Below, piece after piece: positions 1 to 11,772 of a stretch of DNA of 64,000 nucleotides. The position numbers and the translations under genes were made by a program. The stretch lies in assembly GCA_037893245.1 (NCBI GenBank), contig JBAIAA010000735.1:1-64000 (forward strand), given 5' to 3'. Source of the stretch: Crossaster papposus (Eukaryota; Echinodermata; Asteroidea; Velatida; Solasteridae). The stretch's first letter is position 1; each line of letters opens with the position of its first letter. The notes under the pieces were generated by a model. That model was not told where the DNA came from, searched no databases, and worked only from the letters and a program-made list of their open reading frames with translations.

Positions 1-385
1 CTCTGAGTCGAGTACTTCAAGTCATACCAAAAACTTATTAGCAGCAGAACGAGGTTTTGATCCTTGGACCTCTGGGTTATGGGCCCAGCACGCTTCAACT
101 GCGCCACTATGCCTCATGTAAATTTAGAAAATGCAAACAAAATGAAAGCAGACATTCTAAAAACATTCTACAATATTTATTAAATGTGAATAGCAGTGAA
201 GCAAAAATACCTAGTTAGCAAAGCGAGGTTTTGGTCCTCGGACCTCTGGGCTATGGGCCCATAAGCTCCCGCTGCACTACTCTGCGTAACTATTTTTAAT
301 GAAAATGAAATCCCTATCAAATACAAAATTATCCTGAGCAGACCGAGGTTGTGGTCAACCAAACTCTCGGGTACTGACCAAGAAA
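1..385. repeat. Irregular half-unit with C/A hybrid module
   Basis: The window opens in a half-unit of the order C/A hybrid, B, M/M3' hybrid. The first tRNA-like module (42-113) begins as type C (the AGCAGCAGAACG side) and continues as type A after about position 65, so its anticodon is CAT, not the TAT of normal C modules. The third module switches from M3 to M3' sequence inside the identical tract at 328-353. The B copy also has a private change near 262 (ATAAGC for ATCACGC). The half-unit leads directly into module A at p=386. Confidence 0.85.
42..113 (-). pseudogene. C/A hybrid tRNA-iMet-like module
   Basis: The 3' acceptor and T-loop half matches module C and the anticodon, D-arm and 5' acceptor half matches module A. 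The switch lies within about 59-65, inside the T arm. One T-stem base also differs from both parents (CCTTG on the plus strand), breaking a T-stem pair. It looks like an unequal-exchange or conversion product. Confidence 0.75.
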
Positions 386-1180
386 GTGTCTACTTTGTCA
401 CTCCGAGTCGAGTACCTCATGTCATACCAAAAACTTGTTAGCAGAGCGAGGTTTCGATCCTCGGATCTCTGGGTTATGGGCCCAGCACGCTTCAACTGCG
501 CCACTATGCCTCATGTAAATTTAGAAAATGCAAACAAAATGAAAGCAGACATTCTAAAAACATTCTACAATATTTATTAAATGTGAATAGCAGTGAAGCA
601 AAAATACCTAGTTAGCAAAGCGAGGTTTTGGTCCTCGGACCTCTGGGCCCATCACGCTCCCGCTGCACTACTCTGCGTAACTATTTTTAATGAAAATGAA
701 ATCCCTATCAAATACAAAATTATCCTGAGCAGACCGAGGTTGTGATCATCCGAACTCTCGGTTACTGACCAAGAAAGGGTCTACTTTGTCACTCTGAGTC
801 GAGTACTTCAAGTCATACCAAAAACTTATTAGCAGCAGAACGAGGTTTTGATCCTCGGCACTCTGGGTTATAGGCCCAGCAAGCTTCCACTGCGCCACCA
901 TGCCTCATGTAAATTTAGAAAAACAACAAACAAAATAAAAGCAGACATTCTAAAAACATTCTAAAATAATTATTAAATTTGAATAACAGTGAAGCAAAAA
1001 TACCTCTTTAGCAGAGCGAGGTTTCGGTCCTCGGGCCTCTGGGTTATGGGCCCATCACGCTTCCCACTGCACCACTCTGTGTAACTATTTGTAATGAAAA
1101 TGAAATCACTTTCAAGGAAATAATTATCCTGAGCAGACCGAGGTTGTGGTCAACCAAACTCTCGGGTACTGACCAAGAAA
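386..1180. repeat. 795 bp HOR unit with 7 bp deletion in module B
   Basis: Order A-B-M3-C-D-M3'. The unit is 7 bp short because module B (around 645-650) has lost CTATGGG, which is the anticodon loop. The bases on both sides are GGG, so slippage between the two GGG runs explains it. Module A here also has one T-stem-side change (GATCTC at about 464). The D copy has a CpG change (CTGTGTAAC near 1079). Confidence 0.85.
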
Positions 1181-1578
1181 GTGTCTACTTTGTCACTCCG
1201 AGTCGAGTACCTCATGTCATACCAAAAACTTGTTAGCAGAGCGAGGTTTCGATCCTCGGACCTCTGGGTTATGGGCCCAGCACGCTTCAACTGCGCCACT
1301 ATGCCTCATGTAAATTTAGAAAATGCAAACAAAATGAAAGCAGACATTCTAAAAACATTCTACAATATTTATTAAATGTGAATAGCAGTGAAGCAAAAAA
1401 ACCTAGTTAGCAAAGCGAGGTTTTGGTCCTCGGACCTCTGGGCTATGGGCCCATCACGCTCCCGCTGCACTACTCTGCGTAACTATTTTTAATGAAAATG
1501 AAATCCCTATCAAATACAAAATTATCCTGAGCAGACCGAGGTTGTGGTCAACCAAACTCTCGGGTACTGACCAAGAAA
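1181..1578. repeat. 398 bp half-unit (A-B-M3 hybrid only)
   Basis: Modules C and D are absent. Module A and B are followed by a third module that changes from M3 to M3' within an identical 26 bp tract (1521-1546), and the next unit starts at 1579. This is what a crossover between M3 and M3' of misaligned HORs would leave. Confidence 0.85.
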
Positions 1579-2373
1579 GTGTCTACTTTGTCACTCCGAG
1601 TCGAGTACCTCATGTCATACCAAAAACTTGTTAGCAGAGCGAGGTTTCGATCCTCGGACCTCTGGGTTATGGGCCCAGCACGCTTCAACTGCGCCACTAT
1701 GCCTCATGTAAATTTAGAAAATGCAAACAAAATGAAAGCAGACATTCTAAAAACATTCTACAATATTTATTAAATGTGAATAGCAGTGAAGCAAAAATAC
1801 CTAGTTAGCAAAGCGAGGTTTTGGTCCTCGGACCTCTGGGCCCATCACGCTCCCGCTGCACTACTCTGCGTAACTATTTTTAATGAAAATGAAATCCCTA
1901 TCAAATACAAAATTATCCTGAGCAGACCGAGGTTGTGATCATCCGAACTCTCGGTTACTGACCAAGAAAGGGTCTACTTTGTCACTCTGAGTCGAGTACT
2001 TCAAGTCATACCAAAAACTTATTAGCAGCAGAACGAGGTTTTGATCCTCGGCACTCTGGGTTATAGGCCCAGCAAGCTTCCACTGCGCCACCATGCCTCA
2101 TGTAAATTTAGAAAAACAACAAACAAAATAAAAGCAGACATTCTAAAAACATTCTAAAATAATTATTAAATTTGAATAACAGTGAAGCAAAAATACCTCT
2201 TTAGCAGAGCGAGGTTTCGGTCCTCGGGCCTCTGGGTTATGGGCCCATCACGCTTCCCACTGCACCACTCTGCGTAACTATTTGTAATGAAAATGAAATC
2301 ACTTTCAAGGAAATAATTATCCTGAGCAGACCGAGGTTGTGGTCAACCAAACTCTCGGGTACTGACCAAGAAA
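1579..2373. repeat. Second 795 bp unit with the same 7 bp deletion
   Basis: Same order and same seven-base loss (junction at about 1840) as the 386 unit, exactly 1193 bp further on. The two 795 bp units and the half-unit are thus copies of a 1.5-HOR block of 1193 bp duplicated in tandem. Confidence 0.85.
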
Positions 2374-5300
2374 GTGTCTACTTTGTCACTCCGAGTCGAG
2401 TACCTCATGTCATACCAAAAACTTGTTAGCAGAGCGAGGTTTCGATCCTCGGACCTCTGGGTTATGGGCCCAGCACGCTTCAACTGCGCCACTATGCCTC
2501 ATGTAAATTTAGAAAATGCAAACAAAATGAAAGCAGACATTCTAAAAACATTCTACAATATTTATTAAATGTGAATAGCAGTGAAGCAAAAATACCTAGT
2601 TAGCAAAGCGAGGTTTTGGTCTTCGGACCTCTGGGCTATGGGCCCATCACGCTCCCGCTGCACTACTCTGCGTAACTATTTTTAATGAAAATGAAATCCC
2701 TATCAAATACAAAATTATCCTGAGCAGACCGAGGTTGTGATCATCCGTACTCTCGGTTAGTGACCAAGAAAGGGTCTACTTTGTCACTCTGAGTCGAGTA
2801 CTTCAAGTCATACCAAAAACTTATTAGCAGCAGAACGAGGTTTTGATCCTCGGCACTCTGGGTTATAGGCCCAGCAAGCTTCCACTGCGCCACCATGCCT
2901 CATGTAAATTTAGAAAAACAACAAACAAAATAAAAGCAGACATTCTAAAAACATTCTAAAATAATTATTAAATTTGAATAACAGTGAAGCAAAAATACCT
3001 CTTTAGCAGAGCGAGGTTTCGGTCCTCGGGCCTCTGGGTTATGGGCCCATCACGCTTCCCACTGCACCACTCTGCGTAACTATTTGTAATGAAAATGAAA
3101 TCACTTTCAAGGAAATAATTATCATGAGCAGACCGAGGTTGTGGTCAACCAAACTCTCGGGTACTGACCAAGAAAGTGTCTACTTTGTCACTCCGAGTCG
3201 AGTACCTCATGTCATACCAAAAACTTGTTAGCAGAGCGAGGTTTCGATCCTCGGACCTCTGGGTTATGGGCCCAGCACGCTTCAACTGCGCCACTATGCC
3301 TCATGTAAATTTAGAAAATGCAAACAAAATGAAAGCAGACATTCTAAAAACATTCTACAATATTTATAAAATGTGAATAGCAGTGAAGCAAAAATACCTA
3401 GTTAGCAAAGCAAGGTTTTGGTCCTCGGACCTCTGGGCTATGGGCCCATCACGCTCCCGCTGCACTACTCTGCGTAACTATTTTTAATGAAAATGAAATC
3501 CCTATCAAATACAAAATTATCCTGAGCAGACCGAGGTTGTGATCATCCGAACTCTCGGTTACTGACCAAGAAAGGGTCTACTTTGTCACTCTGAGTCGAG
3601 TACTTCAAGTCATACCAAAAACTTATTAGCAGCAGAACGAGGTTTTGATCCTCGGCACTCTGGGTTATAGGCCCAGCAAGCTTCCACTGCGCCACCATGC
3701 CTCATGTAAATTTAGAAAAACAACAAACAAAATAAAAGCAGACATTCTAAAAACATTCTAAAATAATTATTAAATTTGAATAACAGTGAAGCAAAAATAT
3801 CTCTTTAGCAGAGCGAGGTTTCGGTCCTCAAGCCTCTGGGTTATGGGCTCATCACGCTTCCCACTGCACCACTCTGCGTAACTATTTGTAATGAAAATGA
3901 AATCACTTTCAAGGAAATAATTATCCTGAGCAGACCGAGGTTGTGGTCAACCAAACTCTCGGGTACTGACCAAGAAAGTGTCTACTTTGTCACTCCGAGT
4001 CGAGTACCTCATGTCATACCAAAAACTTGTTAGCAGAGCGAGGTTTCGATCCTCGGACCTCTGGGTTATGGGCCCAGCACGCTTCAACTGCGCCACTATG
4101 CCTCATGTAAATTTAGAAAATGCAAACAAAATGAAAGCAGACATTCTAAAAACATTCTACAATATTTATTAAATGTGAATAGCAGTGAAGCAAAAATACC
4201 TAGTTAGCAAAGCAAGGTTTTGGTCCTCGGACCTCTGGGCTATGGGCCCATCACGCTCCCGCTGCACTACTCTGCGTAACTATTTTTAATGAAAATGAAA
4301 TCCCTATCAAATACAAAATTATCCTGAGCAGACCGAGGTTGTGATCATCCGAACTCTCGGTTACTGACCAAGAAAGGGTCTACTTTGTCACTCTGAGTCG
4401 AGTACTTCAAGTCATACCAAAAACTTATTAGCAGCAGAACGAGGTTTTGATCCTCGGCACTCTGGGTTATAGGCCCAGCAAGCTTCCACTGCGCCACCAT
4501 GCCTCATGTAAATTTAGAAAAACAACAAACAAAATAAAAGCAGACATTCTAAAAACATTCTAAAATAATTATTAAATTTGAATAACAGTGAAGCAAAAAT
4601 ACCTCTTTAGCAGAGCGAGGTTTCGGTCCTCGGGCCTCTGGGTTATGGGCCCATCACGCTTCCCACTGCACCACTCTGCGTAACTATTTGTAATGAAAAT
4701 GAAATCACTTTCAAGGAAATAATTATCCTGAGCAGACCGAGGTTGTGGTCAACCAAACTCTCGGGTACTGACCAAGAAAGTGTCTACTTTGTCACTCCGA
4801 GTCGAGTACCTCATGTCATACCAAAAACTTGTTAGCAGAGCGAGGTTTCGATCCTCGGACCTCTGGGTTATGGGCCCAGCACGCTTCAACTGCGCCACTA
4901 TGCCTCATGTAAATTTAGAAAATGCAAACAAAATGAAAGCAGACATTCTAAAAACATTCTACAATATTTATTAAATGTGAATAGCAGTGAAGCAAAAATA
5001 CCTCTTTAGCAGAGCGAGGTTTTGGTCCTCGGACCTCTGGGCTATGGGCCCATCACGCTCCCGCTGCACTACTCTGCGTAACTATTTTTAATGAAAATGA
5101 AATCCCTATCAAATACAAAATTATCCTGAGCAGACCGAGGTTGTGATCATCCGAACTCTCGGTTACTGACCAAGAAAGGGTCTACTTTGTCACTCTGAGT
5201 CGAAAACTTCAAGTCATACCAAAAACTTATTAGCAGCAGAACGAGGTTTTGATCCTCGGCACTCTGGGTTATAGGCCCAGCAAGCTTCCACTGCGCCACC

Positions 5301-8300
5301 ATGCCTCATGTAAATTTAGAAAAACAACAAACAAAATAAAAGCAGACATTCTAAAAACATTCTAGAATAATTATTAAATTTGAATAACAGTGAAGCAAAA
5401 ATACCTCTTTAGCAGAGCGAGGTTTCGGTCCTCGGGCCTCTGGGTTATGGGCCCATCACGCTTCCCACTGCACCACTCTGCGTAACTATTTGTAATGAAA
5501 ATGAAATTACTTTCAAGGAAATAATTATCCTGAGCAGACCGAGGTTGTGGTCAACCAAACTCTCGGGTACTGACCAAGAAAGTGTCTACTTTGTCACTCC
5601 GAGTCGAGTACCTCATGTCATACCAAAAACTTGTTAGCAGAGCGAGGTTTCGATCCTCGGACCTCTGGGTTATGGGCCCAGCACGCTTCAACTGCGCCAC
5701 TATGCCTCATGTAAATTTAGAAAATGCAAACAAAATGAAAGCAGACATTCTAAAAACATTCTACAATATTTATTAAATGTGAATAGCAGTGAAGCAAAAA
5801 TACATAGTTAGCAAAGCGAGGTTTTGGTCCTCGGACCTCTGGGCTATTGGCCCATCACGCTCCCGCTGCACTACTCTGCGTAACTATTTTTAATGAAAAT
5901 GAAATCCCTATCAAATACAAAATTATCCTGAGCAGACCGAGGTTGTGATCATCCGAACTCTCGGTTACTGACCAAGAAAGGGTCTACTTTGTCACTCTGA
6001 GTCGAGTACTTCAAGTCATACCAAAAACTTATTAGCAGCAGAACGAGGTTTTGATCCTCGGCACTCTGGGTTATAGGCCCAGCAAGCTTCCACTGCGCCA
6101 CCATGCCTCATGTAAATTTAGAAAAACAACAAACAAAATAAAAGCAGACATTCTAAAAACATTCTAAAATAATTATTAAATTTGAATAACAGTGAAGCAA
6201 AAATACCTCTTTAGCAGAGCGAGGTTTCGGTCCTCGGGCCTTTGGGTTATGGGCCCATCACGCTTCCCACTGCACCACTCTGCGTAACTATTTGTTATGA
6301 AAATGAAATCACTTTCAAGGAAATAATTATCCTGAGCAGACCGAGGTTGTGGTCAACCAAACTCTCGGGTACTGACCAAGAAAGTGTCTACTTTGTCACT
6401 CCGAGTCGAGTACCTCATGTCATACCAAAAACTTGTTAGCAGAGCGAGGTTTCGATCCTCGGACCTCTGGGTTATGGGCCCAGCACGCTTCAACTGCGCC
6501 ACTATGCCTCATGTAAAGTTAGAAAATGCAAACAAAATGAAAGCAGACATTCTAAAAACATTCTACAATATTTATTAAATGTGAATAGCAGTGAAGCAAA
6601 AATACATAGTTAGCAAAGCGAGGTTTTGGTCCTCGGACCTCTGGGCTATTGGCCCATCACGCTCCCGCTGCACTACTCTGCGTAACTATTTTTAATGAAA
6701 ATGAAATCCCTATCAAATACAAAATTATCCTGAGCAGACCGAGGTTGTGATCATCCGAACTCTCGGTTACTGACCAAGAAAGGGTCTACTTTGTCACTCT
6801 GAGTCGAGTACTTCAAGTCATACCAAAAACTTATTAGCAGCAGAACGAGGTTTTGATCCTCGGCACTCTAGGTTATAGGCCCAGCAAGCTTCCACTGCGC
6901 CACCATGCCTCATGTAAATTTAGAAAAACAACAAACAAAATAAAAGCAGACATTCTAAAAACATTCTAAAATAATTATTAAATTTGAATAACAGTGAAGC
7001 AAAAATACCTCTTAAGCAGAGCGAGGTTTCGGTCCTCGGGCCTCTGGGATATGGGCCCATCACGCTTCCCACTGCACCACTCTGCGTAACTATTTGTAAT
7101 GAAAATGAAATCACTTTCAAGGAAATAATTATCCTGAGCAGACCGAGGTTGTGGTCAACCAAACTCTCGGGTACTGACCAAGAAAGTGTCTACTTTGTCA
7201 CTCCGAGTCGAGTACCTCATGTCATACCAAAAACTTGTTAGCAGAGCGAGGTTTCGATCCTCGGACCTCTGGGATATGGGCCCAGCACGCTTCAACTGCG
7301 CCACTATGCCTCATGTAAATTTAGAAAATGCAAACAAAATGAAAGCAGACATTCTAAAAACATTCTACAATATTTATTAAATGTGAATAGCAGTGAAGCA
7401 AAAATACCTAGTTAGCAAAGCGAGGTTTTGGTCCTCGGACCTCTGGGCTATGGGCCCATCACGCTCCCGCTGCACTACTCTGCGTAACTATTTTTAATGA
7501 AAATGAAATCCCTATCAAATACAAAATTATCCTGAGCAGACCGAGGTTGTGATCATCCGAACTCTCGGTTACTGACCAAGAAAGGGTCTACTTTGTCACT
7601 CTGAGTCGAGTACTTCAAGTCATACCAAAAACTTATTAGCAGCAGAACGAGGTTTTGATCCTCGGCACTCTGGGTTATAGGCCCAGCAAGCTTCCACTGC
7701 GCCACCATGCCTCATGTAAATTTAGAAAAACAACAAACAAAATAAAAGCAGACATTCTAAAAACATTCTAAAATAATTATTAAATTTGAATAACAGTGAA
7801 GCAAAAATACCTCTTTAGCAGAGCGAGGTTTCGGTCCTCGGGCCTCTGGGTTATGGGCCCATCACGCTTCCCACTGCACCACTCTGCGTAACTATTTGTA
7901 ATGAAAATGAAATCACTTTCAAGGAAATAATTATCCTGAGCAGACCGAGGTTGTGGTCAACCAAACTCTCGGGTACTGACCAAGAAAGTGTCTACTTTGT
8001 CACTCCGAGTCGAGTACCTCATGTCATACCAAAAACTTGTTAGCAGAGCGAGGTTTCGATCCTCGGACCTCTGGGTTATGGGCCCAGCACGCTTCAACTG
8101 CGCCACTATGCCTCATGTAAATTTAGAAAATGCAAACAAAATAAAAGCAGACATTCTAAAAACATTCTACAATATTTATTAAATGTGAATAGCAGTGAAG
8201 CAAAAATACCTCTTTAGCAGAGCGAGGTTTTGGTCCTCGGACCTCTGGGCTATGGGCCCATCACGCTCCCGCTGCACTACTCTGCGTAACTATTTTTAAT

Positions 8301-10393
8301 GAAAATGAAATCCCTATCAAATACAAAATTATCCTGAGCAGACCGAGGTTGTGATCATCCGAACTCTCGGTTACTGACCAAGAAAGGGTCTACTTTGTCA
8401 CTCTGAGTCGAAAACTTCAAGTCATACCAAAAACTTATTAGCAGCAGAACGAGGTTTTGATCCTCGGCACTCTGGGTTATAGGCCCAGCAAGCTTCCACT
8501 GCGCCACCATGCCTCATGTAAATTTAGAAAAACAACAAACAAAATAAAAGCAGACATTCTAAAAACATTCTAGAATAATTATTAAATTTGAATAACAGTG
8601 AAGCAAAAATACCTCTTTAGCAGAGCGAGGTTTCGGTCCTCGGGCCTCTGGGTTATGGGCCCATCACGCTTCCCACTGCACCACTCTGCGTAACTATTTG
8701 TAATGAAAATGAAATTACTTTCAAGGAAATAATTATCCTGAGCAGACCGAGGTTGTGGTCAACCAAACTCTCGGGTACTGACCAAGAAAGTGTCTACTTT
8801 GTCACTCCGAGTCGAGTACCTCATGTCATACCAAAAACTTGTTAGCAGAGCGAGGTTTCGATCCTCGGACCTCTGGGTTATGGGCCCAGCACGCTTCAAC
8901 TGCGCCACTATGCCTCATGTAAATTTAGAAAATGCAAACAAAATGAAAGCAGACATTCTAAAAACATTCTACAATATTTATTAAATGTGAATAGCAGTGA
9001 AGCAAAAATACATAGTTAGCAAAGCGAGGTTTTGGTCCTCGGACCTCTGGGCTATTGGCCCATCACGCTCCCGCTGCACTACTCTGCGTAACTATTTTTA
9101 ATGAAAATGAAATCCCTATCAAATACAAAATTATCCTGAGCAGACCGAGGTTGTGATCATCCGAACTCTCGGTTACTGACCAAGAAAGGGTCTACTTTGT
9201 CACTCTGAGTCGAGTACTTCAAGTCATACCAAAAACTTATTAGCAGCAGAACGAGGTTTTGATCCTCGGCACTCTGGGTTATAGGCCCAGCAAGCTTCCA
9301 CTGCGCCACCATGCCTCATGTAAATTTAGAAAAACAACAAACAAAATAAAAGCAGACATTCTAAAAACATTCTAAAATAATTATTAAATTTGAATAACAG
9401 TGAAGCAAAAATACCTCTTTAGCAGAGCGAGGTTTCGGTCCTCGGGCCTTTGGGTTATGGGCCCATCACGCTTCCCACTGCACCACTCTGCGTAACTATT
9501 TGTTATGAAAATGAAATCACTTTCAAGGAAATAATTATCCTGAGCAGACCGAGGTTGTGGTCAACCAAACTCTCGGGTACTGACCAAGAAAGTGTCTACT
9601 TTGTCACTCCGAGTCGAGTACCTCATGTCATACCAAAAACTTGTTAGCAGAGCGAGGTTTCGATCCTCGGACCTCTGGGTTATGGGCCCAGCACGCTTCA
9701 ACTGCGCCACTATGCCTCATGTAAAGTTAGAAAATGCAAACAAAATGAAAGCAGACATTCTAAAAACATTCTACAATATTTATTAAATGTGAATAGCAGT
9801 GAAGCAAAAATACATAGTTAGCAAAGCGAGGTTTTGGTCCTCGGACCTCTGGGCTATTGGCCCATCACGCTCCCGCTGCACTACTCTGCGTAACTATTTT
9901 TAATGAAAATGAAATCCCTATCAAATACAAAATTATCCTGAGCAGACCGAGGTTGTGATCATCCGAACTCTCGGTTACTGACCAAGAAAGGGTCTACTTT
10001 GTCACTCTGAGTCGAGTACTTCAAGTCATACCAAAAACTTATTAGCAGCAGAACGAGGTTTTGATCCTCGGCACTCTAGGTTATAGGCCCAGCAAGCTTC
10101 CACTGCGCCACCATGCCTCATGTAAATTTAGAAAAACAACAAACAAAATAAAAGCAGACATTCTAAAAACATTCTAAAATAATTATTAAATTTGAATAAC
10201 AGTGAAGCAAAAATACCTCTTAAGCAGAGCGAGGTTTCGGTCCTCGGGCCTCTGGGATATGGGCCCATCACGCTTCCCACTGCACCACTCTGCGTAACTA
10301 TTTGTAATGAAAATGAAATCACTTTCAAGGAAATAATTATCCTGAGCAGACCGAGGTTGTGGTCAACCAAACTCTCGGGTACTGACCAAGAAA
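2374..10393. repeat. Ten regular 802 bp units
   Basis: Unit anchors p: 2374, 3176, 3978, 4780, 5582, 6384, 7186, 7988, 8790, 9592. All have the six-module order. Local variants: 2374 has CTTCGG in B (about 2622) and GTTAGTG in M3. Units 3176 and 3978 have CAAGG for CGAGG in the T stem of B (near 3411 and 4213). The 3978 unit is preceded by an altered D (TATCTCTT, CTCAAGCC, GGGCTC around 3799-3850). Units 5582, 6384, 8790 and 9592 have the AAT-anticodon B module. Units 6384 and 9592 carry GTAAAGTTAG in the spacer. 7186 has GATATGGG in the anticodon arm of A. 7988 has AAAATAAAAGC in the spacer. Confidence 0.9.
4981..7188. repeat. Four-unit block duplication, copy 1
   Basis: Shared private variants lie exactly 3208 bp (four HORs) from those of copy 2: CCTCTTTAGC in B at about 5001 and 8209, CGAAAACTTC at 5201 and 8409, TTTGGGTTAT in D at about 6241 and 9449, and AAGCAGAG/GATATGGG in D near 7014-7050 and 10222-10258. 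The left edge lies between about 4215 and 5001. The right edge is after the D at about 7050, before C-D differences near 7770. Confidence 0.85.
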
Positions 10394-10396
10394 GTG
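8189..10396. repeat. Four-unit block duplication, copy 2
   Basis: Copy of the block starting near 4981, shifted by 3208 bp. Changes after the duplication are few: the 7186 unit of copy 1 has GATATGGG in module A while its partner at 10394 has the normal GTTATGGG, and 7988 has one spacer change not in 4780. The block is therefore young relative to HOR formation. Confidence 0.85.
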
Positions 10397-11020
10397 TCTA
10401 CTTTGTCACTCCGAGTCGAGTACCTCATGTCATACCAAAAACTTGTTAGCAGAGCGAGGTTTCGATCCTCGGACCTCTGGGTTATGGGCCCAGCACGCTT
10501 CAACTGCGCCACTATGCCTCATGTAAATTTAGAAAATGCAAACAAAATGAAAGCAGACATTCTAAAAACATTCTACAATATTTATTAAATGTGAATAGCA
10601 GTGAAGCAAAAATACCTAGTTAGCAAAGCGAGGTTTTGGTCCTCGGACCTCTGGGCTATGGGCCCATCACGCTCCCGCTGCACTACTCTGCGTAACTATT
10701 TTTAATGAAAATGAAATCCCTATCAAATACAAAATTATCCTGAGCAGACCGAGGTTGTGATCATCCGAACTCTCGGTTACTGACCAAGAAAGGGTCTACT
10801 TTGTCACTCTGAGTCGAGTACTTCAAGTCATACCAAAAACTTATTAGCAGCAGAACGAGGTTTTGATCCTCGGCACTCTGGGTTATAGGCCCAGCAAGCT
10901 TCCACTGCGCCACCATGCCTCATGTAAATTTAGAAAAACAACAAACAAAATAAAAGCAGACATTCTAAAAACATTCTAAAGTAATTATTAAATTTGAATA
11001 ACAGTGAAGCAAAAATACCT
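9730..11020. repeat. Segment repeated 6190 bp downstream (15920-17210)
   Basis: Marker variants recur together with a constant offset of 6190 bp: CATAGTTAGC in B, CTATTGG (9858, 16048), CTCTAGG in C, TTAAGCAG and GATATGGG in D, and CTAAAGTAATT (10981, 17171). The upstream neighbour differs (GTAAAGTTAG only in the first) and so does the downstream side (contracted unit versus normal D). Most of these markers also occur 3208 bp upstream, so this haplotype appears three times. Confidence 0.8.
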
Positions 11021-11772
11021 CTTTAGCAGAGCGAGGTTTCGATCCTCGGACCTCTGGGTTATGGGCCCAGCACGCTTCAACTGCGCCACTATGCCTCATG
11101 TAAATTTAGAAAATGCAAACAAAATGAAAGCAGACATTCTAAAAACATTCTACAATATTTATTAAATGTGAATAGCAGTGAAGCAAAAATACCTAGTTAG
11201 CAAAGCGAGGTTTTGGTCCTCGGACCTCTGGGCTATGGGCCCATCACGCTCCCGCTGCACTACTCTGCGTAACTATTTTTAATGAAAATGAATTCCCTAT
11301 CAAATACAAAATTATCCTGAGCAGACCGAGGTTGTGATCATCCGAACTCTCGGTTACTGACCAAGAAAGGGTCTACTTTGTCACTCTGAGTCGAGTACTT
11401 CAAGTCATACCAAAAACTTATTAGCAGCAGAACGAGGTTTTGATCCTCGGCACTCTGGGTTATAGGCCCAGCAAGCTTCCACTGCGCCACCATGCCTCAT
11501 GTAAATTTAGAAAAACAACAAACCAAATAAAAGCAGACATTCTAAAAACATTCTAAAATAATTATTAAATTTGAATAACAGTGAAGCAAAAATACCTCTT
11601 TAGCAGAGCGAGGTTTCGGTCCTCGGGCCTCTGGGTTATGGGCCCATCACGCTTCCCACTGCACCACTCTGCGTAACTATTTGTAATGAAAATGAAAACA
11701 CTTTCAAGGAAATAATTATCCTGAGCAGACCGAGGTTGTGGTCAACCAAACTCTCGGGTACTGACCAAGAAA
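10394..11772. repeat. Contracted region: 577 bp truncated unit plus D/A hybrid
   Basis: The unit at 10394 runs A-B-M3-C and then enters D, but within the acceptor/T-arm tract at 11023-11041 (19 bp identical in D and A) it becomes module A. The next modules are B-M3-C-D-M3' before the regular unit at 11773. The spacing between A-type 3' ends is 577 bp instead of 802, a loss of 225 bp. B after the hybrid has AATTCCC (about 11292), a marker also at 18506-18510 and 28129-28133. Confidence 0.88.
11024..11095 (-). pseudogene. D/A hybrid tRNA-iMet-like module
   Basis: The sequence to the left (CCTCTT before TAGCAGAG) is D-type and everything after the T loop is A-type, including the T loop ATCGAAA, the CAT anticodon and the 5' acceptor GGCATAG. 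The module itself is identical to a normal A module because the exchange fell in the shared tract. It keeps the A and B boxes, but its downstream T5 tract is that of D. Confidence 0.8.

Noticed and set aside
386-580. A 64-codon open frame starting MSTLSLRVEY, repeated in most units with near-identical sequence
   Set aside because: It runs through the antisense strand of a tRNA-like module and spacer, begins at GTG, and is conserved only because the whole unit is. Units with GTAATACC interrupt it with a stop and are amplified just as well.
6920-7241. Overlapping 80- and 85-codon frames on opposite strands (also at 10128-10449 and 16318-16639)
   Set aside because: They appear only in the block copies where TTAAGCAG and GATATGGG remove stops. 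Three copies by duplication are no evidence for protein function.
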